Positions 9,289 through 18,600 of a stretch of 57,944 bases of DNA are shown here, piece by piece. The notes below the pieces were generated by a model that was not told where the DNA came from, searched no databases, and saw nothing but the letters and a program-made list of their open reading frames with translations. The stretch's first letter is position 1. The number at the start of each line of letters is the position of its first letter. The stretch lies in the NCBI GenBank assembly GCA_029777935.1, contig JAKORH010000009.1:1-57944 (forward strand). The letters are read 5' to 3'. Both the position numbers and the translations under genes were made by a program. The DNA comes from Pseudomonadota bacterium (GTDB lineage Bacteria > Pseudomonadota > Gammaproteobacteria > Burkholderiales > Burkholderiaceae).

Positions 9289-9364
9289 GCGCCTGTAGCT
9301 CAGTGGATAGAGTACTGGCCTCCGAAGCCAGGGGTCGTGGGTTCGAGTCCCGCCAGGCGCGCCA
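9289..9364 (+). tRNA. tRNA-Arg (anticodon CCG)
   Basis: A full cloverleaf can be drawn: acceptor stem GCGCCTG with CAGGCGC, D arm starting GCTC with the loop AGTGGATA, anticodon stem CTGGC/GCCAG around the loop CTCCGAA (anticodon CCG, reading CGG), T arm with TTCGAGT, discriminator G and an encoded CCA at 9362-9364. It lies between the cytochrome promoter and the fimT-like gene, and reads CGG, a common arginine codon in this GC-rich DNA. No duplicated 3' end suggesting an integrated element was noticed nearby. Confidence 0.97.
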
Positions 9365-9370
9365 GCGCAA

Positions 9371-9901
9371 TCAGCTGCACGTTTCAGACCTGACGACCCG
9401 CAGGCGCATGGACGCAAAGCACAGCGTTCGCAGGTCGCCGCCCTGCGCCAGCGTTAGCCGGCCGAGGACCAGGCCGTGGCTGCCGGGCCGCGCCAGTCGG
9501 CCCGTACCCGTGTAGGACAGCACCGTTCCCGGATATGTGATGCCGAAATTCGGCGTGATTGCCATGCCAGGTGCGGCCACGGCGGACTGGCGAACGATGT
9601 GTTCGCCCGAATCGAGCACGCCGTTGTCGTTGGCGTCGACGAAGACGTGCCAGCCCTCGGCCCAGTTGCCGTTGCGCGCAGCGACCGCGACGCGCGTTCC
9701 GCGCGCCAGCGCTTCGCTGCGTGCGAGATTCAGTGTGGCGATCAGCTCGTTTGTCGTCGGCACCAGGTGCCGGCTTCGCAGCGCCTTGTCGAACGCTGGC
9801 ACGGCTGCCGTCGTGAGTACGCCGGCAACAGCCAGTCCGAGCGTGACTTCCAGCATCGTCACGCCGGCCTGGTTGTGAAGGCTTCTGATCGGAGCTGTCA
9901 T
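9371..9901 (-). CDS. fimT: GspH/FimT-family type IV pseudopilin
   Basis: A 176-residue minor pilin-like protein. It has a short charged leader, the prepilin peptidase site with cleavage after Gly in QAG-VTMLEV (Glu at +5), a hydrophobic alpha1 helix, then the GspH/FimT domain with NLARSEALARGTRVAV and the aspartate-rich loop FVDANDNGVLDSGE. Minor pilins of this type prime assembly of the type IV pilus in the inner membrane. ATG 9901 is preceded by GGAGG at good spacing, so longer in-frame starts upstream are rejected. It is transcribed away from the pil cluster that begins at about 10.1 kb. Confidence 0.88.
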   Translation of the reverse strand: MTAPIRSLHNQAGVTMLEVTLGLAVAGVLTTAAVPAFDKALRSRHLVPTTNELIATLNLARSEALARGTRVAVAARNGNWAEGWHVFVDANDNGVLDSGEHIVRQSAVAAPGMAITPNFGITYPGTVLSYTGTGRLARPGSHGLVLGRLTLAQGGDLRTLCFASMRLRVVRSETCS

Positions 9902-10141
9902 CGGTCCTCCATGAAGTCGGGGCGCCACTGAACTTCGATGGAGTGCATGCTGGGCTCGGCAGCGACACTTGTCTGTCGAATATTCGGCAACCGCCGTCGT
10001 GAATATCTGACGTGACAGCGGTCGACCGGGGAAGAGCGCCCCTCGCAACCCGGCGCGACGGGCCCCTAGCCGATTCCGCCTGTCGGCGCCAGTCGGCCAA
10101 TCGGCTTAGGTTGCTTCGACTACCATGTCGCGGCCAACAGA

Positions 10142-10867
10142 ATGGCCGGCGGGGGCGGTAAAGGGCGGGCAACACGGGGAATGGTCGTGCGACTCGGGAG
10201 AAGTCCGCGGCAAACGCGGCGGGGCGGCGCTCGCGTCGCGCGGGGGATCACGCTGACCGAGTTGATGATCGTGCTGGCGATCGTCGCGGTTCTGCTCGCG
10301 CTGGCTGTTCCGAACCTGAGCGATTTCTTCATGAACAATCGTCTGGAGAGCGCGCGGAACGAACTGATGGCAGGACTGAGCCTCGCGCGCGAGGAAGCGA
10401 TTCGTCGTGGGGTACGGGTCGGCATTCAGCATGGAGCGCCAAACGTCCAGCCGCCCGCAGGTGTGTGGGAACAGGGGTGGTTCATCTTCCTGGACGCGAA
10501 CAACAATCTCGCGTGGGATGCGGGCGAGACGGTCGTCCGCAATTTCAATTCGGTGCCGGCGTCCGTCAGCATCCGCGCCACGACGCCAGGAGGCGGTGCG
10601 AGCCTTATCTGGGGGGGTGGCCGGCCCAACGGCCTGGTCTTTTCGCCATCCGGTGAGTCGCTGTCATCGGTCGTCAACTTCATCATCTGTTACGCGAGTT
10701 CCGCGACGACCTACGCGCTGAGTCGAGGCGGACGCACTTCTTCGCGCGGCGTCGCCGTCAATCGGGTCGGGCGGATTCGTCCGGCACAGAACCCGACGAG
10801 CGGAATCGCGCAGGGTGACACGACCACGGGCGTCAGCGCGGACGCTCCGAACTGCTATCCACAATGA
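10142..10867 (+). CDS. fimU: GspH/FimT-family minor pilin (FimU-like), first gene of the pil operon
   Basis: Second GspH/FimT protein, up to 241 aa. The prepilin site is RG-ITLTELMIV, followed by a hydrophobic helix, then NELMAGLSLAREEAIRRGVRV and WFIFLDANNN, the hallmarks of the domain. The leader is long and arginine-rich from ATG 10142 (about 35 residues); ATG 10181 would give about 22 and is an equally good start. Neither has a clear ribosome site. The stop overlaps the pilV start (ATGATG at 10864), so it is the head of a pilV-W-X-Y1-E run and presumably acts as the FimU-like minor pilin. Confidence 0.88.
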   Translation: MAGGGGKGRATRGMVVRLGRSPRQTRRGGARVARGITLTELMIVLAIVAVLLALAVPNLSDFFMNNRLESARNELMAGLSLAREEAIRRGVRVGIQHGAPNVQPPAGVWEQGWFIFLDANNNLAWDAGETVVRNFNSVPASVSIRATTPGGGASLIWGGGRPNGLVFSPSGESLSSVVNFIICYASSATTYALSRGGRTSSRGVAVNRVGRIRPAQNPTSGIAQGDTTTGVSADAPNCYPQ

Positions 10868-11394
10868 TGCTCACGGTCGACGCGAGCGGCCCGCTTGTGC
10901 CGCCGCCCCGAACTGCACGTGGCTGCAGCCGTCGCCTTGGCGCTGCACGCTGGCAGCACGGCGTCAGCCTGATGGAGGTGCTGGTCACCGTCGTCGTGCT
11001 GTCGATCGGACTGCTCGGCGTCGCCGGCATGCAGTCGAGCGGCATGCGGGTGGGGCAGAGTTCGCTGTACCGCGGACAGGCGTCGCTGCTCGCGTATGAC
11101 ATGGCGGATCGACTGCGCGCCAACACGGCCGATGCGCGCGCCGGCAAGTATGACCGCGCGCTGAGCGCAGCGGACGAAACCGATCCCAATCGCGCCATGG
11201 CCGATATCAACGACTGGATGGCGCGCGTGCGCGCACTTCCGGGCGGCCAGGGGGGCATCAGCCTTAACGGCCCGGTCGCGACGATCACGATCGCGTGGAA
11301 CGATCAGCGCGGTGCGACGCGGGGCGCGACGGACTACGCCAGTGCGCAGAGCCGGCAGTTCGAACTGCAGGCGCAGGTATGGAACAACAACTGA
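10864..11394 (+). CDS. pilV: Type IV pilus modification protein PilV
   Basis: Minor pilin of 176 aa. After an unusually long leader (about 33 residues) comes the prepilin site HG-VSLMEVLVTVVVLSIGLLGVAGMQ, which is diagnostic for PilV, then an alpha helix with YDMADRLRANTADARAG and a C-terminal globular part. PilV belongs to the priming complex at the pilus tip with FimU, PilW, PilX and PilY1. Start ATG overlaps the fimU stop and its 3' end overlaps pilW by 16 bp, which indicates tight translational coupling. Confidence 0.93.
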   Translation: MMLTVDASGPLVPPPRTARGCSRRLGAARWQHGVSLMEVLVTVVVLSIGLLGVAGMQSSGMRVGQSSLYRGQASLLAYDMADRLRANTADARAGKYDRALSAADETDPNRAMADINDWMARVRALPGGQGGISLNGPVATITIAWNDQRGATRGATDYASAQSRQFELQAQVWNNN

Positions 11395-12434
11395 GGCGCG
11401 AAGCTGCACTTGCATCGGCGCTGCCGCGGCAAGCGGGCCTGACGCTGGTCGAGGTCATGGTCAGCCTCGCGATCAGCCTCGTCATTCTCAGCGCGCTCGT
11501 TTACATCTACGTGGCGTCGCGCGGCGCGTACCGCACCAACGAGGCGGTCGCGCGGGTGCAGGAAAACGGCCGCTTCGCGATCGAGTTGCTGGTGCGCGAG
11601 ATTCGGGAGGCCGGGTATCTCGGCTGCTTGTCGCGCGGCATTCCTGTCACCGACATCCGCAAGGCCAATCCGACTCCGGTCGACTGGGCGAGCACGGCGA
11701 TTCGCGGCTTCGAGAACGGCAACGCATGGATTTCTCCGACCGGAATCACCCGAAGGAGCGGCACCGACGTGCTGCGCTATTCCGGTCTGGTCGGAAATCC
11801 TTCGCGCGTGCTCGACCGCGACGGCGATCCTGTCAACGCGAACATCAAGGTCGACCAGGCGCCGCCAGACCTGCGCAAGGGCGAGTCCTTCATCGTGACG
11901 AATTGCGAGCGGGCAACGATCGCGAATGCAGTCGACAGCGACAATTCCAAAAAGGTTGTTGTCCATTCCGGTGGCGCCAACGAGATTGGTGAATTCAAGA
12001 TCAATCCGATCTACACGCTCGACAGCCGCGCGTTGCTTTTCTCGTTCGACCAGGTCGATTTCTTCATTGGCCGGGCAAGCGCAAGCCTGCCGTGGTCGCT
12101 GTACCGCTACTCGTTGGCCAAGGACACATCCGAGGCGCTGGTCGAGAACGTCGAAGACATGGACGTGACCTTCGGCGTCGACACCAACGGCGACGGTTCG
12201 GCCGATGCCTACCAGAATTCCGACACCGTGACGGCCGGCAACAACTGGCCCAACGTCGTCAGCGTGCGGGTAGCGTTGCTCGTGCGCAGCCCCGACAACG
12301 GCTCCGTCGTGCAGCCGCAGTCGGTGTACTTCCGCGCCACTTCCGGCGCGCCGGACATCGTGCCCGCCGCCTCGGATCGTTACCTGCGCCAGACCTTCAA
12401 CACCACGATCGCTTTGCGGAACCGGCTGCCATGA
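11379..12434 (+). CDS. pilW: Type IV pilus assembly protein PilW
   Basis: Minor pilin of 351 aa. Prepilin site QAG-LTLVEVMVSLAISLVILSALVYIY, then RVQENGRFAIELLVREIREAGYLGC, a strong PilW signature, and the PilW C-terminal domain with the calcium-loop-like DTNGDGSADAY near residue 270 and PNVVSVRVALLVRS. ATG 11379 inside the pilV end is chosen; an upstream in-frame ATG at 11295 would only add residues overlapping pilV. It joins the priming tip complex of the type IV pilus. Stop overlaps pilX start by ATGA. Confidence 0.93.
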   Translation: MEQQLRREAALASALPRQAGLTLVEVMVSLAISLVILSALVYIYVASRGAYRTNEAVARVQENGRFAIELLVREIREAGYLGCLSRGIPVTDIRKANPTPVDWASTAIRGFENGNAWISPTGITRRSGTDVLRYSGLVGNPSRVLDRDGDPVNANIKVDQAPPDLRKGESFIVTNCERATIANAVDSDNSKKVVVHSGGANEIGEFKINPIYTLDSRALLFSFDQVDFFIGRASASLPWSLYRYSLAKDTSEALVENVEDMDVTFGVDTNGDGSADAYQNSDTVTAGNNWPNVVSVRVALLVRSPDNGSVVQPQSVYFRATSGAPDIVPAASDRYLRQTFNTTIALRNRLP

Positions 12435-13000
12435 GACCAAGATTCTCGGGATCAGCGTTGCCCGCCCGGCAACGGGGCGCCGTGCTGGTGGTCGGTCTGA
12501 TCTTCCTCGTGCTGCTGATGCTGCTGGGAGTGACGGTGCTCAACGTCGCCACGCAGGAAGAGCGGATGGCAGGAAGCGCGCGTGATCGTGCGCGCGCATT
12601 CGAGGCTGCGGAGCGCGCCCTGCGAGACTGCGAGCAGTACCTGGGCAGTCCGTTGCCGCCCCGGTTCTCCAACGACGGGAGCCTCGATCCCGGCATGTAC
12701 TTCGTCCCGCTGCCGCTTGGCAACGTGGTCACCGCGCCGCCAGACGTGTGGCAGACGATCAACTGGGATGCGGCGCAGAACACCAACAGCAGCGGCAGTG
12801 CGCGCTGGACGACAGTGTCGGGGACGGTGGGTCCGGCCAAGTGCATCGTCGAGCGCATCAACGACGTGGGGCGCCAGAACTACAGCCTGCGCGCCGAGCT
12901 GCCGCAGCAGAAGGACACCGCGTACCTCGTGTCGGCACGCGGAGTCGGTGCCAACGCCGGCACGCAGGTGTTTCTGCAGTCGCATTACATCCGCAACTGA
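12431..13000 (+). CDS. pilX: Type IV pilus assembly protein PilX
   Basis: Minor pilin of 189 aa with the PilX N-terminal pattern RQRGAVLVVGLIFLVLLMLLGVTVLN followed by QEERMAGSARDRARAFEAAERALRDCE. PilX proteins lack the usual Glu+5 context of other minor pilins and have this AFEAAE-type block, which identifies the gene. The C-terminal half has a cysteine near residue 138 (AKCIVERI) and a strand-rich region. It starts within the pilW stop (ATGA) and ends 42 bp before pilY1. Confidence 0.92.
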   Translation: MRPRFSGSALPARQRGAVLVVGLIFLVLLMLLGVTVLNVATQEERMAGSARDRARAFEAAERALRDCEQYLGSPLPPRFSNDGSLDPGMYFVPLPLGNVVTAPPDVWQTINWDAAQNTNSSGSARWTTVSGTVGPAKCIVERINDVGRQNYSLRAELPQQKDTAYLVSARGVGANAGTQVFLQSHYIRN

Positions 13001-13042
13001 CCCGGCCGTCGCCCCAGGCTTGTGATCGCAGCAGAGGCCGCC

Positions 13043-16000
13043 ATGCAAAGCAAGAAAGGGATTCCCGCCCATCTGCGGCTCGCGCTGGGAGCGGCGCTGT
13101 GCGCATCTTCGCTGGCGAACGCGCAGGTGCCCTCGCAGTTGCCGTTGGTGACACCGTCGGCATTGCCGCCGAACATCGTCCTGACGATCGATGACTCGGC
13201 CAATATGCAGCGCGCTTATGCGCCCGAATACGCGCCGGCCGATCTCGCCGCGCTCGCGGCCACGCGGCGTTTCAAGTCCGCGAAGTTCAACCCGCTCTAT
13301 TACAACCCCAACGTACGCTACGAGATTCCGCCCGGCGCGGTGAACAATCCGCAGACCGCGTTCGGCGCCGCACTGGCTAACGGCTATCGTGCCGCTCTCG
13401 GCAGCATCGATCTGGGGAGCCAATACCGGCCGACGCTGACTTACGACCCGGCATCGACTTTCAACGGCGTGGGGCATGTCTTGGCGCCGCATGTGTCCGC
13501 GGACCATGCGGCCGACCTGGCGGTCATCGGCGCCAGTGATGCCAACGCCCCCGGACCCGCTTACTACTACGTGTACGACGCTTCGCTTGCGGCCTGTATC
13601 GCGTCGGGCATCGGCATTGCGAACGACGACTGCTACCGACCCGTGCGCGTCAGCATCAGCTCGGGTCCGGCAACCACCGACATCAATGGCGACGGTGCAG
13701 TCAACGCCTCCGACGCCGACGAGCGCCAGAACTTCGCGAACTGGTATTCGTACTTCCGCACGCGCAACCTTGCGATGGTCACCGCCGCGTGGCGCGCGGT
13801 TTCCGATGCGGCATTGGCCGGGTCGGGCGTGCGCGTGGCATGGCAGGGCACGAACAACTCGTGCACGAGCCTTTCCGCGGTCAATGCGGCGGCATGCGCG
13901 GGCCTCGACGCCGGCGGCAATCCCGTGCCATCGAACTTGACATGGAATTTCCTGCGTACTTTCGATGCGGGACAGGAGACCAGCTTCCGCGCCTGGCTGC
14001 GCAAGCTGCCTGCCGGCGGGAACGGCGCTGCGCTCCGAACCGCGGTGTCGCGCGCAGGCGAGTACTACCGAGGTTCATCGTCCGCGGGCAACAACCCGTA
14101 TCTGAAGGATCCGCAATCGGCGCTGAACGCGCGGCTTGGCGATGGCAGCGCCAACGTGGAGTACGCGTGCCGCCCCAATTTCCACCTGCTGATGACGGGG
14201 TCGACGACCGGCGACGCATCGCCCGGCGCGTATTGCCAGGGAAGCGCGTGCGGCAATCAGGACGGGGCTGCGCGGGCGCTGCCGGCGCCGACGGACGCGC
14301 AATCCATCTTCGCGGGCATTACCAGTTACGCGCCGGCCGGACCCTATCGCGACAACAACAGCGACAGCTTGGCGGACACGGCCTTCTATTACTGGCGCAC
14401 CGATCTGCGTCCGGATCTGAACAACATCCTGTTGCCTTTTGTGCCGGATCGCAGCGCGGTCGATGCCACCGGTCAGTTCTTCGCTCCGCGCAACGATCCG
14501 GCTTCATGGCAGCACATGGTGAATTTCGTCGTCGGCATCGGCCTGTCGCGTACGCTGACCGGTGCGCCGGCGTGGGACCCGAACAATCCGTTCGCCAGCC
14601 TGTCCAGCACGACTGCGTGGCCCGCAACCGGAAGCGCGCAGGGCGATGCCTACGATCTTTGGCACGCCGCGATCGACAGCCGCGGCGAGTTGTTCGATGC
14701 AACCGACAGCGCAGACATCGCAGGGGCGCTGCGCTCGACGCTCGGCCGCGCGATCGACCGCGCCAACGTCGGTGCAGCGATAGCGACCAATTCCTCGCGC
14801 CTGACGACCGAGTCGGTGCTGTACCAGGCGAGCTTCAGCAGCGCCGACTGGAGCGGCAGCGTACGCGCGATCGATGTGAACCGTGACGGCAGCCTCGGCG
14901 TCGATCTTTGGGGGGCGGCTTTGGCGAGCGCAGGCTCACGCAACATCTGGACCTCGACCGGAAACACCGCGCCGGTCGCGTTCAACGCGGCGGCCCTGCT
15001 CGGCGCGGGGCTGCAGGCGCCTTTCGGCGCGACGGCGGCAGCGGCGACCAACATGATCAATTATCTGCGCGGCGACGGCGCCAACGAAGGCGGCGGCGCC
15101 GGGCAGTTGCGGCCGCGCGCGATCAAGCTGGGCGACATCGTGAATTCCGACCTGATCTACGCGGCCGACGAGACATTCAACTACTCGGGCCTGCCGGAGG
15201 CGATCGACAGTTCGACGATCCCGGCGACGAATGTCTACGACAGCTTCACGCTCGGCAAGAAGTGCAACACCGCCAACGGGCCGTGCGCCGGCAAGGCGAG
15301 CCGAATGATCTATGTCGGCGCCAACGACGGCATGCTGCATGGCTTCAACGCCGATACAGGCGCCGAAGTGTTTGCCTATGTGCCGCGCGCGGTGCTGTTG
15401 AACAACGGTTCGACCTCGTCCTCTTCGCCGCTGGTTCAGTTGAGCAACAACGGCAACAGTAATCCGAGCTATCTGGCCAACCACCGCTACTTCGTCGACG
15501 GTTCGCCATGGGTCGGCGACGCCTATCTGGATTCGACGCGCAAGTGGCGGACGGTTCTGGTCGGCGTGACCGGCGCCGGGGGACGTGGCGCATTTGCCCT
15601 CGATGTCACCGTCAATCCGGCCGCGGCGCGCGACTGGAGCAGCACGCTGGCCGACTTCGACTCGCGCAACGTCTTGTGGGACTTCGATGGCGTCGGCGAT
15701 AACGACCTCGGTTACACGCTCGGGCAGCCCGTGGTCGGACGACTCGCCGACGGCGACTTCTACGCGTTCTATGGCAACGGTTCGGCGAGTGCCAACGGCT
15801 GCCCGACGCTGTACATGGTCCGCCTGCGCGATGGATTCGTTCGCAAGATCAAGGTCAATCCTGCCGGAGGCGCAGTCGATTCGAGCACTACCTGCGCCGC
15901 GAACGGGCTCGGCCGACCTTCGCTGTTCGACACGGCAGTGCTGGACGGCACCGCCGGCGACCGTATCACCGAGTACGTGTATGCGGGCGACCTGAAGGGC

Positions 16001-16843
16001 AACGTGTGGCGCTTCGATCTGCGCAACCTGCTCGGCCCGTCGGGAAGTTCGCCGCAGTTGCTCGCGAGCGCGCTCGGCGTCCGAATCTTCAACAAGGCCG
16101 TCGACGGCAACGGCCAGCCGATCACGGGCGGCATCGAGATCGGCAAGGGGCCGAATCTGTACGGCAACTGCAACAACACCAACAACCCGGTGGCCACGGC
16201 GATGCTGTACTTCGGAACCGGGTCCTTCTTTCTGGACGCCGACAAGACGTCGACCGCCACGCAATCGTTCTTCGGCCTGATCGATGATTTCCTCCCGCAA
16301 AACGGCCCGTACACGGTCAGCGACCTGCGGCAGCGATTCATCAACGCGACCACGCGTGTGTTCGTGACCAGCGCCAACGGCAACACGGCTGACAACACGG
16401 CACTGACCGTCTGCGGCAAGAATCCCGACCGCGGTTTCTACATGGATCTGCCGGGGGGAGCATCGGGTCCACGCGAGCGGGTCGTCAGCATGCCACTGAT
16501 CCTGCCGAAGCGGATGCTGTTCGCGTCCCTGATCCCGAACTCCGATCCGTGCACCGGCGGAGGCACGAGCGTGATCCAGGCGCTGGATCCGATCAACGGT
16601 TTCAGCGTCCGCGACAATGCCGGAAACATCAGCAGCATCTTCCTGCAGGGAGGGGGGGACGCGGTAACCGCGATCTCGGGCTTCATCAAGAATCTGATTG
16701 CGCTGGACTCCGGCGGCAAGGTCTACCTCTATTACGGAACCTCGACCGGACAGGTGCAGAAGGTCGAGACCAGGCCGCTGACCGAATCCGGAGTTTCCGG
16801 CCGCGGGCGGACGAGTTGGCGCGAGATCACGACGCAGCGCTGA
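13043..16843 (+). CDS. pilY1: Type IV pilus tip adhesin / mechanosensor PilY1
   Basis: A 1266-aa exported protein. A signal peptide (residues 1-30, ending SSLANA) is followed by a VWA-like start NIVLTIDDSANM, a loop DINGDGAVNASDAD at about residues 213-226 that looks like a dockerin/EF-hand calcium site, and the C-terminal PilY beta-propeller with MIYVGANDGMLHGFNADTG, the calcium loop DFDGVGDND (about residue 880) and YVYAGDLKGNVWRFDL. PilY1 sits on the pilus tip, binds surfaces and needs calcium to control retraction. ATG 13043 is preferred to GTG 13022 because it gives a clean signal peptide. It is in operon with pilX and pilE. Confidence 0.95.
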   Translation: MQSKKGIPAHLRLALGAALCASSLANAQVPSQLPLVTPSALPPNIVLTIDDSANMQRAYAPEYAPADLAALAATRRFKSAKFNPLYYNPNVRYEIPPGAVNNPQTAFGAALANGYRAALGSIDLGSQYRPTLTYDPASTFNGVGHVLAPHVSADHAADLAVIGASDANAPGPAYYYVYDASLAACIASGIGIANDDCYRPVRVSISSGPATTDINGDGAVNASDADERQNFANWYSYFRTRNLAMVTAAWRAVSDAALAGSGVRVAWQGTNNSCTSLSAVNAAACAGLDAGGNPVPSNLTWNFLRTFDAGQETSFRAWLRKLPAGGNGAALRTAVSRAGEYYRGSSSAGNNPYLKDPQSALNARLGDGSANVEYACRPNFHLLMTGSTTGDASPGAYCQGSACGNQDGAARALPAPTDAQSIFAGITSYAPAGPYRDNNSDSLADTAFYYWRTDLRPDLNNILLPFVPDRSAVDATGQFFAPRNDPASWQHMVNFVVGIGLSRTLTGAPAWDPNNPFASLSSTTAWPATGSAQGDAYDLWHAAIDSRGELFDATDSADIAGALRSTLGRAIDRANVGAAIATNSSRLTTESVLYQASFSSADWSGSVRAIDVNRDGSLGVDLWGAALASAGSRNIWTSTGNTAPVAFNAAALLGAGLQAPFGATAAAATNMINYLRGDGANEGGGAGQLRPRAIKLGDIVNSDLIYAADETFNYSGLPEAIDSSTIPATNVYDSFTLGKKCNTANGPCAGKASRMIYVGANDGMLHGFNADTGAEVFAYVPRAVLLNNGSTSSSSPLVQLSNNGNSNPSYLANHRYFVDGSPWVGDAYLDSTRKWRTVLVGVTGAGGRGAFALDVTVNPAAARDWSSTLADFDSRNVLWDFDGVGDNDLGYTLGQPVVGRLADGDFYAFYGNGSASANGCPTLYMVRLRDGFVRKIKVNPAGGAVDSSTTCAANGLGRPSLFDTAVLDGTAGDRITEYVYAGDLKGNVWRFDLRNLLGPSGSSPQLLASALGVRIFNKAVDGNGQPITGGIEIGKGPNLYGNCNNTNNPVATAMLYFGTGSFFLDADKTSTATQSFFGLIDDFLPQNGPYTVSDLRQRFINATTRVFVTSANGNTADNTALTVCGKNPDRGFYMDLPGGASGPRERVVSMPLILPKRMLFASLIPNSDPCTGGGTSVIQALDPINGFSVRDNAGNISSIFLQGGGDAVTAISGFIKNLIALDSGGKVYLYYGTSTGQVQKVETRPLTESGVSGRGRTSWREITTQR

Positions 16844-16859
16844 CAGAATCGGTATTTGC

Positions 16860-17360
16860 ATGACAGGGCGCTTTCCCAGCCTTTCGCCGTCGCGGGGATT
16901 CACGCTGATCGAACTGATGATCGTGGTCGCGATCGCCGCGATCATCGCGGCGATCGCGATTCCACAGTATCGCAACTACGTGATCCGCGCCAAGCGCGCC
17001 GACGCCAAGCGCGCATTGGGCGAGGGCGCGCAGTACATGGAGCGCATCTACACCAGCAGCGGCTGTTACATATACGGCTCGGCCGCGGAATGCCTGTCGG
17101 GATCGGGCGTGCAGGTGACGCTGCCGCCGGCGCTGCAGCGCGCGCCGGCCGAGGGTCGCCGCAGCTATCAGGTCACGCTGACGTTGAGCGGCGCCCAGGC
17201 CTATTCGCTGGTCGCCACCCCCTGCGCCACGGCGGCAAACTGCCCCGCCGGAGACGACACGAGTTTCGCCGATCCCGACTGCGGCAACCTGTCGCTGGAC
17301 AACACCGGCTTGCGCGATGCCAGCGGACCGAAGGGTACCGCGCTCTGCTGGCAGCGCTGA
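16860..17360 (+). CDS. pilE: Type IV pilin PilE-like minor pilin
   Basis: A 166-residue pilin. Prepilin site SRG-FTLIELMIVVAIAAIIAAIAIPQYRNYV is canonical (Phe+1, Glu+5), followed by RAKRADAKRALGEGAQYMERIYTSSGCY, which matches the PilE family found at the end of pilVWXY1E clusters. The C-terminal part has cysteines able to close a disulphide loop (CATAANC, CGN, CW). It lies 16 bp after pilY1 and ends the cluster. Because it sits with the minor pilins it is more likely a minor pilin than the main subunit. Confidence 0.92.
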   Translation: MTGRFPSLSPSRGFTLIELMIVVAIAAIIAAIAIPQYRNYVIRAKRADAKRALGEGAQYMERIYTSSGCYIYGSAAECLSGSGVQVTLPPALQRAPAEGRRSYQVTLTLSGAQAYSLVATPCATAANCPAGDDTSFADPDCGNLSLDNTGLRDASGPKGTALCWQR

Positions 17361-17395
17361 CCGCACGCCGATCGGAGTCAGGCTATGCTTTGCGC

Positions 17396-17821
17396 ATGGC
17401 TGCCTCGACCCGACATCACCCCACCGAGATCACCCTGCACACCGCCTCGCACGCGCTCGAAATCGCGTTCGACGACGGGCGTGTGTTCAAGCTGCCGTTC
17501 GAGTTCCTGCGCGTGTATTCGCCGTCCGCCGAAGTGCGCGGCCATGGCCCCGGGCAGGAGACGCTGCAGTTCGGCCAGCGCGACGTGACGATCACGCAGC
17601 TCGATCCCGTCGGCCACTATGCGGTGCAGCCGACGTTCTCCGACGGGCACGCGAGCGGCATCTACAGTTGGGACTACCTGTACGAACTGGGCGAGAACCA
17701 GGAGCGCTACTGGGCCGACTATCTCGCGCGGCTGGAGGCCGCGGGCGCGAGCCGTGATCCGGACGATCCGCGCAATGCGGCGTTCGTGATGAGCGGTGGC
17801 GCGAGCTGCAGCCGGCACTAA
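17396..17821 (+). CDS. DUF971 (gamma-butyrobetaine hydroxylase N-terminal-like) domain protein
   Basis: A 141-residue single-domain protein. The pattern [43 protein letters not shown] is the signature of the small DUF971 domain; the ending includes [12 protein letters not shown]. In Burkholderiales this gene usually precedes ubiE, as here (stop 4 bp before the ubiE start). The same domain occurs in proteins linked to iron-sulphur scaffolds, but its role beside ubiE is not established. ATG 17396 has GGAG upstream and is favoured over earlier in-frame sequence running back into pilE. Confidence 0.85.
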   Translation: MAASTRHHPTEITLHTASHALEIAFDDGRVFKLPFEFLRVYSPSAEVRGHGPGQETLQFGQRDVTITQLDPVGHYAVQPTFSDGHASGIYSWDYLYELGENQERYWADYLARLEAAGASRDPDDPRNAAFVMSGGASCSRH

Positions 17822-17825
17822 TGCG

Positions 17826-18575
17826 ATGGGCGAAGACGCCCGCGATTCGACCACGCACTTCGGCTACCGGCAGGTGCCCGAGGACGAGAAGGCGCAGCAC
17901 GTCGCGCAGGTGTTCGACTCGGTCGCGTCGAAGTACGACCTGATGAACGACCTGATGTCGGGCGGGCTGCACCGGTTGTGGAAGGCGTTCACGGTGCGGC
18001 AGGCCGACGTGCGGCCCGGCATGAAGGTGCTCGACGTGGCCGGCGGCACCGGCGATCTGGCGCGTGCGTTCGCCAAGCGCGCCGGCGCGCAGGGGCTGGT
18101 CGTGCTCACCGACATCAACGGCGCGATGCTGCGCGAGGGGCGCGATCGCCTGCTCGACCGCGGGATGATGCTGCCGCTCGTGCAATGCGACGCCGAGCGT
18201 TTGCCGTTCGCGAGCGGCACGTTCGACGTGGTCAGCGTGGCCTTCGGCCTGCGCAACATGACGCACAAGGACGCGGCGCTGGCCGAGATGCGGCGCGTGA
18301 CCCGACCCGGCGGCAAGGTGATGGTGCTGGAGTTTTCCCGCATATGGCGCCCGCTTGCGCCCGTCTACGATGCGTACTCGTTCAACGTTCTGCCCTGGCT
18401 CGGCAGGAAGATCGCGCGCGACGCCGACAGTTATCAGTATCTGGCCGAATCGATCCGCATGCACCCGTCGCAGGAAGAACTGGCGCGGATGATGGAACAA
18501 GCGGGACTCGAGAGCGTCCAATGGTTCAACCTGACCGCAGGCGTGTGCGCGCTGCACGTGGGCCGCAGGATTTGA
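17826..18575 (+). CDS. ubiE: Ubiquinone/menaquinone biosynthesis C-methyltransferase UbiE
   Basis: S-adenosylmethionine-dependent methyltransferase (249 aa) that adds the C-methyl group to the demethylated quinone ring. Visible features are [32 protein letters not shown] at the start, the SAM motif [11 protein letters not shown] (residues about 68-78), FGLRNM and the [11 protein letters not shown] post-motif. ATG 17826 is 4 bp after the DUF971 stop. It forms a quinone-biosynthesis stretch with ubiJ and ubiB downstream, interrupted by a Tim44-like gene. Confidence 0.97.
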   Translation: MGEDARDSTTHFGYRQVPEDEKAQHVAQVFDSVASKYDLMNDLMSGGLHRLWKAFTVRQADVRPGMKVLDVAGGTGDLARAFAKRAGAQGLVVLTDINGAMLREGRDRLLDRGMMLPLVQCDAERLPFASGTFDVVSVAFGLRNMTHKDAALAEMRRVTRPGGKVMVLEFSRIWRPLAPVYDAYSFNVLPWLGRKIARDADSYQYLAESIRMHPSQEELARMMEQAGLESVQWFNLTAGVCALHVGRRI

Positions 18576-18600
18576 ATCGGAGAATGAGGCGGAGAAGCGA

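Noticed and set aside
9289..9364. tRNA-Arg as an integration site for a mobile element
   Set aside because: No integrase gene, no duplicated tRNA 3' end and ordinary pilus genes follow.
14936..16975. A 679-codon open frame on the minus strand inside pilY1
   Set aside because: It mirrors pilY1 codons, has no family features, and pilY1 is certain on the plus strand.
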